Assembly (NCBI GenBank): GCA_004556565.1
Contig: SFGN01000062.1
Span: 1-16,722 of the forward strand
Direction: 5' to 3'
DNA length: 16,722 nt
Origin: Lachnospiraceae bacterium
Lineage (GTDB): Bacteria > Bacillota_A > Clostridia > Lachnospirales > Lachnospiraceae
The position numbers and the translations under genes are program-made. Below the pieces are notes generated by a model. The model did no database searches, was not told the origin of the DNA, and worked only from the letters and a program-made list of their open reading frames with translations. Positions 6,750-14,855 of this stretch are shown one piece after another (position 1 is the first letter of the stretch; every line of letters starts with the position of its first letter).

Positions 6750-7130
6750 TCAATGTAACAAAAACGAAGAAAAGTAGCAATCGTAATCCATACATCCAAT
6801 ATGTTCTCGTTCCAATACAGACTTTCCTTCACCTTCACCTCTCACATAAAACTCACCAACTTTTCCATAACTATGGCACGTACACTCTGCAATTATACGC
6901 TTTTCCTTTTCACCAGCTCTTGTATAATCCTTTACATTTTTTGCATACATACAAGTACTACATTTACGATGCTCAAAAGGAATTTTGGATATCACTTTTT
7001 GATGTTCCTTCTTTTCCTTTTCCATTTCTTCTCGGACTCTTTTAGTTAAATTTACATCCTCAATCCATTTTGATACTATTATTCCTACAACAATCAAAAT
7101 AACCAAAAAAAAGACTAAGTCTAACGCCAT
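6750..7130 (-). CDS. Membrane-anchored Cys-rich protein of unknown function, 126 aa
   Basis: An N-terminal hydrophobic helix (residues about 4-22) is followed by a charged, probably coiled stretch (KRVREEMEKEKKEHQK, about 31-46) and a Cys-rich domain. The domain contains KCSTCMYAK, AECTCHSYGK and HIGCMDYDCYFSSF. The cysteines suggest a metal-binding knuckle facing the cytoplasm if the helix is N-out. The RBS is GGAG about 7 nt before the ATG. Its cysteine pattern (CSxCxYA ... C ... GC) recurs in the next gene upstream, so the two may be related in function. I do not recognise the family. Confidence 0.75.
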   Translation of the reverse strand: MALDLVFFLVILIVVGIIVSKWIEDVNLTKRVREEMEKEKKEHQKVISKIPFEHRKCSTCMYAKNVKDYTRAGEKEKRIIAECTCHSYGKVGEFYVRGEGEGKSVLEREHIGCMDYDCYFSSFLLH

Positions 7131-7217
7131 TTTCTATTCTCCTTTATAACAATGACAAATAATTAATTGATATACGATATAATGTTAATCATCAACAAAA
7201 TGAAATATATATTTCTT

Positions 7218-7400
7218 CTAATCTCTTTTGTAATGAAAACAACCATTCCTATCATTCGGGCGATTGTATCCACCATACGGACCATCACAATGGACTCTGC
7301 CATAGGAATCTTTGTCATACCAATTTGCATAACGACAATCTGAACAATTTCCCTCAAAACATCCTTCTGGAAGCTGAATCGTTTCTATTTTTTTCCACAT
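7218..7400 (-). CDS. Small Cys-rich protein, 60 aa, putative zinc-binding
   Basis: The sequence contains GNCSDCRYANWYDKDSYGR, then CDGPYGGYNRPNDRNGC and FHYKRD. Five cysteines, with C-x2-C and later single C and GC, suggest a small zinc-ribbon-like or redox unit. I have seen similar short proteins (CxxCxYANWYDKDSYGR...C...GCFxY) in Lachnospiraceae, none with a known role. AAAGGAGA lies about 9 nt before the ATG. It lies between the JAMM gene (78 nt upstream gap) and the membrane Cys-rich gene (88 nt downstream), all on one strand, consistent with one transcript. A longer overlapping frame (7163-7357) is a shadow. Confidence 0.75.
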   Translation of the reverse strand: MWKKIETIQLPEGCFEGNCSDCRYANWYDKDSYGRVHCDGPYGGYNRPNDRNGCFHYKRD

Positions 7401-7476
7401 GTTTATATTTCTCCTTTTTTATAGTTTAGACATTAGTTACTTTAAGTTTTCGCCGGCTATCAAGCAGAGATCACGG

Positions 7477-7947
7477 TCATATTTCTTGCACTATAATAAT
7501 GCTATCTTCCGTAATAGTTATTTTTCCATTATTTCTAACGCATATATAAGATACTATTTCTCGTTCTGGCAAAACAACAATTGGGAAATATAATACTGTC
7601 TTTGAATCCGGCATTGATTGCATAATTCTTTTTATATATTGTTTATCTCCTTCTGACAACGTAGATACTCCATAAAAATGAGTATGAAATATTCCATAAA
7701 AATCTATTCGCCTTTTTCGCCAAGCTTTGATACATCTATTGAGATACTTCACATCTGGAGTATAATGGCATTTGAAGACACTTCGATTATGTATACCGTT
7801 ATCAAATTCAACAAAATAAATAATATTATGGTATCCCCCTATTATGCCTCCGCTTTCTAAGAAAACATCTGGAACGTTATTCACAATTGCCTCATATACC
7901 TTATTCGTAATAAACATAATAGAAACACCATCTTTCATTTTCCTCAT
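7477..7947 (-). CDS. JAB/MPN (JAMM) domain metallopeptidase-like protein, 156 aa
   Basis: It carries a complete JAMM zinc site: Glu31 in LESGGIIGG, then His88-Thr-His90, seven residues, Ser98-x-x-Asp101 (FHTHFYGVSTLSEGD). This matches H-[ST]-H-x7-S-x2-D. Family members are Zn proteases that cut isopeptide or peptide bonds, such as deubiquitinase-like enzymes, RadC-like proteins and CBASS/Bil-associated JABs. The chain is a single MPN domain with only a short tail. The start is uncertain: ATGs at residues 1, 4 and 11 are all possible, and the MFITN start at residue 11 fits the domain boundary. No E1, E2 or ubiquitin-like gene is nearby; its neighbours are two Cys-rich small proteins. The substrate is unknown. 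Confidence 0.85.
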   Translation of the reverse strand: MRKMKDGVSIMFITNKVYEAIVNNVPDVFLESGGIIGGYHNIIYFVEFDNGIHNRSVFKCHYTPDVKYLNRCIKAWRKRRIDFYGIFHTHFYGVSTLSEGDKQYIKRIMQSMPDSKTVLYFPIVVLPEREIVSYICVRNNGKITITEDSIIIVQEI

Positions 7948-8363
7948 TTTTCGTTGCTTATCCTATTCATGGACACTTAAAATAATTGCATAATCGCGAA
8001 AATAAAAGCATTAGCCATTTTCTCATTTGTAACATGAACTCAATATAATAAATATCCCTATACTACCACCTCACTTCTTACCTGTTTTTGAATTTTGTTT
8101 TTCTTCTTTTTCAAATACAACTATCTTCTTTCTTTTTTACTTCGTCAGATACAGTTTCCTTTCCGTAAAAAGTACATTACTCAATATCCTCCTACTCTCT
8201 TCTACATTTAAGATACTTAAGTATTCCCATCTCCCTTTTCCTCCTTCATTCATTTGTATATTTCTAGAATATATCTAAATAATATTATAGTCTTTATCCC
8301 GACTATAGTCAATATTAAGACTATCTTTTAAGATAGTTTTATAAAGATGGGAGGCGGAAAATT
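7948..8363. other. AT-rich divergent intergenic region between the JAMM and HTH genes
   Basis: About 415 nt separate the divergent starts. I see no credible ORF. The part next to the HTH gene carries a cluster of GACTAT palindromes, listed separately. The rest is pyrimidine-rich on the plus strand (8075-8250) with no clear element. Confidence 0.4.
8286..8337. promoter_or_regulatory. Cluster of GACTAT palindromes, probable operators of the HTH regulator
   Basis: Three linked dyads precede the HTH gene. TATAGTC (8286-8292) is inverted to GACTATA (8301-8307). GACTATAGTC (8301-8310) is a perfect palindrome. ACTATCTT-TT-AAGATAGT (8320-8337) has perfect 8-bp arms. All share the GACTAT half-site. 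The last dyad ends 11 nt before the RBS, which suits autorepression. Confidence 0.55.
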
Positions 8364-8582
8364 GTGATTGATTATAAACCATTCTGGAAAACATTAAATG
8401 CATCATCCGAATCAACATATACTTTAATCAACAAACATCATATTTCCAGTTCTACCATTGATAAATTACGTAAAAACAAACCTTTGAACACGACTACTAT
8501 TAACGATCTCTGTCGGATTCTTAATTGTCGAATAGAAGAGATTGCTCAATATATACCTTCTGACAGTGATCAGAAACTGTAA
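8364..8582 (+). CDS. Cro/CI-type (XRE family) HTH transcriptional regulator, 72 aa
   Basis: This short one-domain regulator is the only confident plus-strand gene. It reads as a small XRE helix-turn-helix: TYTLINKHHISSSTIDKLRKNKPLNTTTINDLCRILNCRIEEIAQYIP. The turn lies around HHISSSTIDKL and the conserved tail LCRILNCRIEEIAQY. These compact HTH_26-like proteins are typical of mobile or accessory loci and often repress their own promoter. Translation starts at GTG (8364) with GGGAGG 9 nt upstream. It is divergent from the JAMM gene cluster and preceded by GACTAT palindromes, so it may control one or both directions. No toxin partner follows. Confidence 0.85.
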   Translation: MIDYKPFWKTLNASSESTYTLINKHHISSSTIDKLRKNKPLNTTTINDLCRILNCRIEEIAQYIPSDSDQKL

Positions 8583-8903
8583 AAACTATATGTATTTTCT
8601 ATATTATCGATAAAAAACACACCGTATATATTGCTCTCAACAATTTTGAAAAGCTTTTAGATAAATTGCTATTTTATGAAATAATGTGAAAAACTGTAAG
8701 ACTCAAACTAATAGATATGCATTTTGCGAAGCCAAACGACCGTATTTTCAGCGAAAAACGGTCGTATTTTGCTAGTAAACAGTTAGGGAAACCACTCCAA
8801 GATATCGTCCACCGATATACTGACGATTTCCATTAGGAAATATTGACTGCGTTATGATTAGTCATCAAACCACCATTCTCGCAACAAATCAGAGTTCATA
8901 AAA
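8583..8903. other. Gene-free interval rich in small hairpins
   Basis: No credible ORF is visible between the HTH gene and the nifJ terminator. Besides the 8736-8765 hairpin it holds GATATCG-tccac-CGATAT near 8801-8817 and ATTTCC-atta-GGAAAT (8826-8841). Confidence 0.4.
8736..8765 (+). terminator. Possible intrinsic terminator for the HTH gene
   Basis: ACGACCGT (8736-8743) pairs with ACGGTCGT (8758-8765), with an inner TTTT/AAAA helix and a CAGCG loop. It is followed by ATTTTG on the plus strand. It lies about 155 nt past the HTH stop, which is far, and the T-tract is short. Confidence 0.4.
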
Positions 8904-8930
8904 ACAGGACAAGCATATTGCCTGTCCTGT
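8904..8930 (-). terminator. Intrinsic terminator of nifJ
   Basis: On the minus strand ACAGGACAGGC-aatat-GCTTGTCCTGT forms an 11-pair stem with one G-U wobble, followed by TTTTA. It lies about 38 nt past the nifJ stop. The G-U pair would be an A-C mismatch on the plus strand, so it serves the minus direction. Confidence 0.8.
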
Positions 8931-8967
8931 CATGTTTTTCAAATTTATTATCTTATATATTTAAATA

Positions 8968-11900
8968 TCAGTCTTCTCCGTACAGAGCAATGAGTTTCTT
9001 CAGGTATGAATATCTCTCTGCTGCTTCCTGCTCATTCTTTGCGAACAGTTTTGCTGCTTTTTCCGGATTAGCTCTCTTCAATGCATTGTAACGAACTTCT
9101 CCGTCAAGGAATTCCTGATATCCTTCCATCTGTGGCTCTTTGCTGTCAAGCGTGAATTTCGCGCCTTCTGCTGCCGGATTGTATCTGAAGTTGTTCCAGT
9201 ATCCACATTTAACTGCAAGTTCTTCCTCTGTCATAGCCTTGCTCATACCCTTCTTGATACCGTGGTTGATACATGGAGCATATGCGATGATGAGTGACGG
9301 TCCCGGATAAGCCTCAGCCTCTGAAATAGCCTTAACTGTCTGGTTGAAGTCTGCACCCATAGCAATCTGTGCTACATATACATAACCATAGCTTATAGCG
9401 ATGCTTGCAAGGTCTTTCTTCTTAGTTTCTTTTCCGCCCGCTGCGAACTGTGCTGTTGCACCTGTCTTCGTAGCCTTGGAGGACTGTCCGCCTGTGTTGG
9501 AATATACTTCCGTGTCAAATACCATGATATTGACATCTTTTCCACTTGCCAGAACGTGGTCAACACCGCCGAATCCGATGTCATAAGCCCATCCGTCACC
9601 ACCGAAGATCCACTGGGACTTCTTAGCAAGGAAATCTTTTTCTTTCAGAAGTTCAGCTTTTTCATCACATCCGCACTCACATGCTTCCAGTGCCGCAACA
9701 AGTTTGTCTGTAGCAGCTCCGTTCTCTGCACCGATATTGAATGTGTCAAGATATTCCTGAGCTGCTGCCTTAACATCAGCATTCGCACTACTTTCAGCAA
9801 GTATTTCAACTTTTGCTTTCAGTCTGTCTCTGATGGTATTCTGTGCAAGCAGCATACCATAGCCAAACTCTGCATTATCTTCAAACAGGGAGTTCGACCA
9901 TGCCGGTCCTTTTCCTTCCGGAGTTACCGTATACGGTGTAGACGGTGATGAGTTACCCCAGATAGAAGAACATCCTGTAGCATTTGCAATATACATTCTG
10001 TCACCGAACAACTGTGTGATCAGTTTTGCGTAAGGTGTCTCGCCGCAGCCTGCACATGCGCCTGAGAACTCAAGCAGAGGCTGTTTGAACTGGCTTCCTT
10101 TTACGCTGGCAGCTTTGAATTTAGCGACAACTTCCGGTTTAACCGGGATCTCGGTACCGAAATCAAATCCTGCCTGTGAGCCTTTGTTAGCTTCCATATT
10201 AGCCATAACAAGTGCTTTCTCGCCCTTCTTGCCCGGACATACATTTGCACAGGAGCCGCATCCTGTACAATCATAAGCTGATACAGTAATTGCGAACTTC
10301 ATTCCCGGCATGCCTGTCATCGGCAGTGTAGCCATTCCTTCCGGAACTTTAGCAGCTTCTTCTTCTGTAAGAGCTACCGGACGGATAACTGCATGAGGAC
10401 ATACGTATGCACAGCGGTTACACTGGATACAGTTCTCCGGCTTCCAAACCGGGATATCCACTGCAATACCACGTTTCTCATAAGCGGATGTACCTGACGG
10501 TGTAGTACCGTCTGCATAATCTGTAAATGCAGATACCGGAAGTGTATTTCCTTCCTGAGCATTTACTTTTGTCTGAATATTCTTAACGAAAGCAACTGCG
10601 TCTTCTCTTCCGCCTTTGATCTCCGGTGAGAACAGACCTTCATCTGCTGCGTCCTTCCAGCTTTCCGGAACTTCTACTTCAACAACCTGTTTTGCACCTG
10701 CATCGATTGCATCGTAGTTCATCTGAACGATCTTATCACCTTTTCTTCCGTATGTAGCCTTTGCAGCTTTCTTCATCAGGTCAATTGCCTCTTCCTCCGG
10801 AATGATGGCTGCCAGCTTGAAGAATGCAGACTGAAGTACGGTGTTGATACGTCCGCCAAGTCCGATTTCCTTACCGATCTTAATACCGTCGATCGTATAG
10901 AATTTAATACCATGATTAGCGATAAATGCCTTTACCTGTCCCGGAAGATGTTTTTCAAGACCTTCCATATCCCATGGGCAGTTCAGAAGGAATGTACCGC
11001 CGTCAACCAGTTCCTGTACCATGTTGTACTTGTTCACATAGGACGGGTTGTGGCATGCAACAAAGTTCGCCTGACGGATCAGATAAGTAGACTTGATCGG
11101 TTTCTTTCCGAAACGCAGGTGAGACATCGTAATACCGCCGGATTTCTTTGAATCATAATCAAAGTAAGCCTGAGCATACATGTCTGTGTTGTCACCGATA
11201 ATCTTGATAGAGTTCTTATTTGCACCAACAGTACCGTCAGCGCCCAGACCCCAGAACTTGCAGTTGATTGTTCCTTCCGGTGTTGTAACCAGAGGAGCTC
11301 CGACTTCCAGTGAAAGGTTTGTAACATCGTCTTCGATACCGATTGTGAACAGTTTCTTCTCTGTGTTGTGGTATACAGCAACGATCTGTGCCGGTGTTGT
11401 GTCTTTGGAGCCTAATCCATAGCGTCCTGACAGAACCGGTACGGAATCGAATTTGGAGCCTTTCAGTGCTGCAACAACATCCAGGTACAATGGTTCGCCG
11501 AGTGCGCCCGGCTCTTTTGTTCTGTCAAGTACAGAAATGGACTTAACAGTATCCGGAATTACATCGATGAGAGCCTGTGCAGAGAATGGTCTGTAGAGAC
11601 GTACTTTTACAACACCGACTTTCTCGCCTGCTGCCATCAGGTAGTCAATTGTCTCTTCAATTGTATCACATACGGAACCCATAGCTACGATCACACGCTC
11701 TGCATCCTCTGCTCCGTAATAGTTAAACAATTTATAATCTGTTCCGATCTTTGCGTTAACCTTGTCCATATATTTCTGAACAATACCCGGAAGAGCATCG
11801 TAATACGGATTACATGCTTCTCTTGCCTGGAAGAAAATATCCGGGTTCTGTGCAGAACCTCTCTGGCAAGGATGATTCGGATTCAATGCATGTGCACGAA

Positions 11901-12507
11901 ATTCATCGATTGCTTCCATGCTGACAAGGTCTTTAAGATCTTCATAATCCCATGTCTCAATCTTCTGGATCTCATGTGAAGTTCTGAATCCGTCAAAGAA
12001 ATTAATGAACGGAAGTTTGCCTTCCAGTGCTGCGCAGTGTGCTACTGCTGTCAGATCCATAACTTCCTGAACGCTGGACTCACAAAGCATTGCAACACCT
12101 GTCTGGCGGCAGGCGTATACGTCAGAATGGTCTCCAAAAATAGAAAGTGCATGGCTTGCCAGTGCACGGGCAGATACATTAAATACTCCCGGAAGCAGCT
12201 CGCCTGCTACTTTATATAAATTCGGGATCATCAAAAGCAATCCCTGTGATGCGGTAAATGTAGTTGTCAAAGCTCCGGCAGCAAGAGAACCATGTACAGC
12301 ACCTGCAGCGCCGGCTTCGGACTGCATCTCTGTTACCTGAACTGTCTGTCCGAAAATATTCTTTCTTCCTTCTGTTGCCCATTCATCAATATGTTCCGGC
12401 ATAACGGATGAAGGGGTAATAGGATAAATCGCAGCAACTTCCGTATATGCATAGGAAACATGAGCCGCTGCCTGGTTACCATCCATGGTCTTCATTTTTC
12501 TAGCCAT
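8968..12507 (-). CDS. nifJ: Pyruvate:ferredoxin (flavodoxin) oxidoreductase, 1179 aa
   Basis: This single-chain PFOR oxidises pyruvate with CoA to acetyl-CoA and CO2, reducing ferredoxin in the cytoplasm. Domains in order: N-terminal pyrimidine-binding domain (AYTEVAAIYPITPSS, about 20-35), transketolase C-like domain II (about 260-400), gamma/CoA domain (about 415-620), and the EKR linker. A 2[4Fe-4S] ferredoxin domain follows, with CxxCxxCxxxC at 693-703 (CIQCNRCAYVC) and 747-757 (CTGCGSCANVC). The TPP-binding beta domain has CAGCGETPYAK (about 810), GGDGWAYDIGFGG (about 970) and DTEVYSNTGGQ (about 998). The length is typical (about 1170-1190). AAGGAGG about 8 nt before the ATG fixes the start. 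It is monocistronic, with its own promoter and terminator. Confidence 0.98.
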   Translation of the reverse strand: MARKMKTMDGNQAAAHVSYAYTEVAAIYPITPSSVMPEHIDEWATEGRKNIFGQTVQVTEMQSEAGAAGAVHGSLAAGALTTTFTASQGLLLMIPNLYKVAGELLPGVFNVSARALASHALSIFGDHSDVYACRQTGVAMLCESSVQEVMDLTAVAHCAALEGKLPFINFFDGFRTSHEIQKIETWDYEDLKDLVSMEAIDEFRAHALNPNHPCQRGSAQNPDIFFQAREACNPYYDALPGIVQKYMDKVNAKIGTDYKLFNYYGAEDAERVIVAMGSVCDTIEETIDYLMAAGEKVGVVKVRLYRPFSAQALIDVIPDTVKSISVLDRTKEPGALGEPLYLDVVAALKGSKFDSVPVLSGRYGLGSKDTTPAQIVAVYHNTEKKLFTIGIEDDVTNLSLEVGAPLVTTPEGTINCKFWGLGADGTVGANKNSIKIIGDNTDMYAQAYFDYDSKKSGGITMSHLRFGKKPIKSTYLIRQANFVACHNPSYVNKYNMVQELVDGGTFLLNCPWDMEGLEKHLPGQVKAFIANHGIKFYTIDGIKIGKEIGLGGRINTVLQSAFFKLAAIIPEEEAIDLMKKAAKATYGRKGDKIVQMNYDAIDAGAKQVVEVEVPESWKDAADEGLFSPEIKGGREDAVAFVKNIQTKVNAQEGNTLPVSAFTDYADGTTPSGTSAYEKRGIAVDIPVWKPENCIQCNRCAYVCPHAVIRPVALTEEEAAKVPEGMATLPMTGMPGMKFAITVSAYDCTGCGSCANVCPGKKGEKALVMANMEANKGSQAGFDFGTEIPVKPEVVAKFKAASVKGSQFKQPLLEFSGACAGCGETPYAKLITQLFGDRMYIANATGCSSIWGNSSPSTPYTVTPEGKGPAWSNSLFEDNAEFGYGMLLAQNTIRDRLKAKVEILAESSANADVKAAAQEYLDTFNIGAENGAATDKLVAALEACECGCDEKAELLKEKDFLAKKSQWIFGGDGWAYDIGFGGVDHVLASGKDVNIMVFDTEVYSNTGGQSSKATKTGATAQFAAGGKETKKKDLASIAISYGYVYVAQIAMGADFNQTVKAISEAEAYPGPSLIIAYAPCINHGIKKGMSKAMTEEELAVKCGYWNNFRYNPAAEGAKFTLDSKEPQMEGYQEFLDGEVRYNALKRANPEKAAKLFAKNEQEAAERYSYLKKLIALYGED

Positions 12508-12561
12508 TTGTTATTCCTCCTTAAATTGTACGTCGTAAAATTTATTTTCACAAGTAATTTT

Positions 12562-12590
12562 ATTATATATCCATAACAAACAAAAGTCCA
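12562..12590 (-). promoter_or_regulatory. Predicted nifJ promoter
   Basis: On the minus strand TGGACT (12590-12585) lies 17 nt before a perfect TATAAT (12567-12562). The ATG is 55 nt downstream of the -10. This is the clearest sigma-A promoter in the window and suits a highly expressed fermentation gene. Confidence 0.7.
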
Positions 12591-12712
12591 GATAAACCCT
12601 TTTGATTTTTGTATATTTTCACATACAGATTTCAGTTCACGCTCATACCGGGGAGTATAATCTGTGTCATCATGCCTGCACATAGAAAATCTGCTCTATC
12701 CTCAGTTATTAC

Positions 12713-12752
12713 AAAAAACAGGAGTTTGCCCCCTGTCTTCTGCAATCCTGTT
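12713..12752 (-). terminator. Intrinsic terminator of the ychF-lgt unit
   Basis: On the minus strand ACAGGA-TTGC pairs with GCAA-(ac bulge)-TCCTGT, followed by a T-rich tract (TTTTTG). It starts 4 nt after the lgt stop codon. Confidence 0.7.
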
Positions 12753-12755
12753 ATA

Positions 12756-13661
12756 TCAATTTTCCTCCTGCTTCTTTTCTTCTGCTTTCCGAAGTCGCAG
12801 TACATTGTCTTTCCCATGATTTTTCCACAAATAAATCAATATAGTGCCTGTGACAAGCACCAGAATCGCGGAAAGAACCTGCGATACCGGCAGAGTCGTT
12901 CCCGGAATGAAAAGCTGGTCTGTTCTCACTCCTTCAATCCAAACACGTCCAAGCCCATACCCAAACAAATACAGAAGGAACAGCTCTCCTTCATATTTTT
13001 TATGCTTCCGGTACAAGAACAGAATCAAAAGCAGTACCAGACACCAGAGTGATTCATACAAAAATGTCGGATGCACCTGAATGTAATTCACACCGTTTAT
13101 CTGCTCTTTATTGGCAAGCATCAGCTCCGTTACATCGCTGCTTCTTACCGCATCAAGCGGGAGCCGCATGGCAAAAAGTGAATCTGTATACTCTCCGAAC
13201 ACCTCACGGTTAAAAAAGTTTCCCCATCGCCCAAGCATCTGACCATTCAGCAGTGCCATCGCCAGAGTATCAAAAATCTGGGGGGCGTTCAGGTTTTTTA
13301 TTCCGGCACCGATAATAACAGTAAGCACCGCTGCTATAATACCTCCGTAAATCGCCAGTCCTCCGGCACGAAGATTGAATATCTGCAAAGGATTGTCCTT
13401 ATATTGATCCCATGAAAATATGACATAATATATTCTGGCCCCGGCGATTCCGCATATAACGCCGATCATTCCCATATCCAGGTAATCCTCCGGATTCTGT
13501 CCGGTTCTTTTCGCCTCAGACATCGCGATAGCAAATCCCATCAGGATCGCAATACCGATGATAATTCCGTAATATGCAATATCGAACCCGAACACAGAAA
13601 TCGATTTTCCCACATGTTCCAGTGTTATACCAAGATTCGGAAAGCTGATGTCATAATGCAT
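12756..13661 (-). CDS. lgt: Prolipoprotein diacylglyceryl transferase, 301 aa
   Basis: This inner-membrane enzyme moves diacylglycerol from phosphatidylglycerol to the lipobox Cys of prolipoproteins, the first step of lipoprotein maturation. It has about seven membrane helices. The Lgt signature is present as GRWGNFFNREVFG (144-156), with HPTFLYES later and an Arg-rich GRVWIEGVRTD near the C-terminus. At the position of E. coli His103 (HGG) it has Tyr (IYGG, about 105-107), a replacement I believe occurs in other Firmicutes. The basic, Glu-rich tail (after about 280) is cytoplasmic. It follows ychF by 12 nt, and its SD AAGGAGGG overlaps the ychF stop codon. The window's three lipoproteins are its likely substrates. 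Confidence 0.97.
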   Translation of the reverse strand: MHYDISFPNLGITLEHVGKSISVFGFDIAYYGIIIGIAILMGFAIAMSEAKRTGQNPEDYLDMGMIGVICGIAGARIYYVIFSWDQYKDNPLQIFNLRAGGLAIYGGIIAAVLTVIIGAGIKNLNAPQIFDTLAMALLNGQMLGRWGNFFNREVFGEYTDSLFAMRLPLDAVRSSDVTELMLANKEQINGVNYIQVHPTFLYESLWCLVLLLILFLYRKHKKYEGELFLLYLFGYGLGRVWIEGVRTDQLFIPGTTLPVSQVLSAILVLVTGTILIYLWKNHGKDNVLRLRKAEEKKQEEN

Positions 13662-13673
13662 GTTCGTCCCTCC

Positions 13674-14771
13674 TTATACATTGAAGCGGAACAGAATGAT
13701 ATCTCCATCCTGAACAACATATTCCTTTCCTTCCAGCCTTACCAGGCCTTTTTCTTTCGCAGCCGCATGCGTTCCGCACGCCATCAGATCGTCATAGCTT
13801 ACAATTTCCGCACGGATAAAACCACGTTCAAAATCGGAATGGATTTTTCCTGCTGCCTGCGGCGCTTTTGTTCCCTTCTTGATCGTCCACGCACGCACTT
13901 CCGGCTCTCCCGCAGTAAGATAGCTGATCAGTCCGAGCAGATGATAACTTGCCTTAATCAGTTTTTCCAGCCCGGATTCTTCCAGACCGAGATCTTCCAG
14001 GAACATCTTTTTCTCATCATCATCCAGCTCTGCGATTTCCTGCTCGATCTGTGCGCAGACAACAAACACTTCGCATTCTTCCCGCTTCGCATATTCTCTT
14101 ACAGCTTCCACACCTGCATTTCCGGCGCCGTCATCTGCCAGGTCATCTTCTGCTACATTCGCCGCAAAAATCACCGGCTTTGCAGTCAGCAGATTATATC
14201 CTGCCATCCATGCCTGCTCGTCTTCATCATCCGTTTTAAAGGACTTAGCCATCTTCCCGTCTTCCAGATGTGCCTGAATCCGCTTCAGCAATTCCAGCTC
14301 TTTTGCAGCCTCTTTATCATTTCTTGCCACCTTTACTGTTTTCGCGATTCTTCGCTCCAGTATTTCCAGATCCGAGAAAATCAATTCCAGATTAATTGTC
14401 TCGATGTCCCTAAGCGGATTAATGTTTCCGTCAACATGAACAATGTTGCTGTCCTCAAAACATCTCACGACATGGACGATTGCATCTACCTCTCTGATAT
14501 TTGCAAGAAACTGATTTCCGAGTCCTTCTCCTTTGGAAGCACCCTTTACCAGACCGGCAATATCCACAAATTCAATCGCCGCCGGGACGATTTTTTTCGT
14601 ATGATACATTTCACCAAGCACATCCAGTCTTTTATCCGGCACTGTTACAACACCCACATTCGGATCTATTGTACAGAACGGATAGTTTGCGGACTCCGCA
14701 CCTGCCTTTGTCAATGAATTAAATAATGTACTTTTTCCCACATTAGGAAGACCGACGATACCTAGTTTCAT
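13674..14771 (-). CDS. ychF: Redox-regulated ribosome-binding ATPase YchF (Obg-family), 365 aa
   Basis: This TRAFAC-class P-loop NTPase prefers ATP and binds the ribosome; it has been tied to stress responses. The P-loop is GLPNVGKS (7-14), switch II is DIAGLVKGASKGEGLG (70-85), and the specificity motif is NVAE (205-208) in place of NKxD, the mark of the ATP-preferring YchF group. A coiled-coil helical domain lies at about 130-190 and the TGS domain forms the C-terminus (ending DGDIILFRFNV). The length is standard. AGGAGG lies about 12 nt before the ATG. Its natural upstream neighbour is not visible because a mobile element begins about 65 nt upstream, which may have changed its promoter. 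Confidence 0.97.
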   Translation of the reverse strand: MKLGIVGLPNVGKSTLFNSLTKAGAESANYPFCTIDPNVGVVTVPDKRLDVLGEMYHTKKIVPAAIEFVDIAGLVKGASKGEGLGNQFLANIREVDAIVHVVRCFEDSNIVHVDGNINPLRDIETINLELIFSDLEILERRIAKTVKVARNDKEAAKELELLKRIQAHLEDGKMAKSFKTDDEDEQAWMAGYNLLTAKPVIFAANVAEDDLADDGAGNAGVEAVREYAKREECEVFVVCAQIEQEIAELDDDEKKMFLEDLGLEESGLEKLIKASYHLLGLISYLTAGEPEVRAWTIKKGTKAPQAAGKIHSDFERGFIRAEIVSYDDLMACGTHAAAKEKGLVRLEGKEYVVQDGDIILFRFNV

Positions 14772-14834
14772 TTCTTCTATTTCCTCCTATAAATCCTTAG
14801 ATTTCAAGTGATTTCAGCATACTTACTTTAACAG

Positions 14835-14855
14835 GTGGGCCATTTAGTGGGCCAT
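14835..14855. repeat. Tandem GTGGGCCAT repeats at the integrase 3' end, candidate integrase arm sites or element end
   Basis: GTGGGCCAT occurs at 14835-14843 and again at 14847-14855, a 12-bp period, touching the integrase stop codon. Short direct repeats just inside an element end are the usual place for arm-type integrase binding sites. The true attachment core cannot be defined without the other end of the element. Confidence 0.4.

Noticed and set aside
7163..7357. 64-residue frame overlapping the 60-aa Cys-rich gene
   Set aside because: Its sequence is low in complexity (repeated I, V, M) and has no RBS; the overlapping frame has conserved cysteines and a good RBS.
13614..14717. 367-codon open frame on the plus strand
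   Set aside because: It is antisense to ychF (and the lgt 5' end), which is unmistakable by motifs. The plus frame is Cys/Phe/His/Arg rich without family features.
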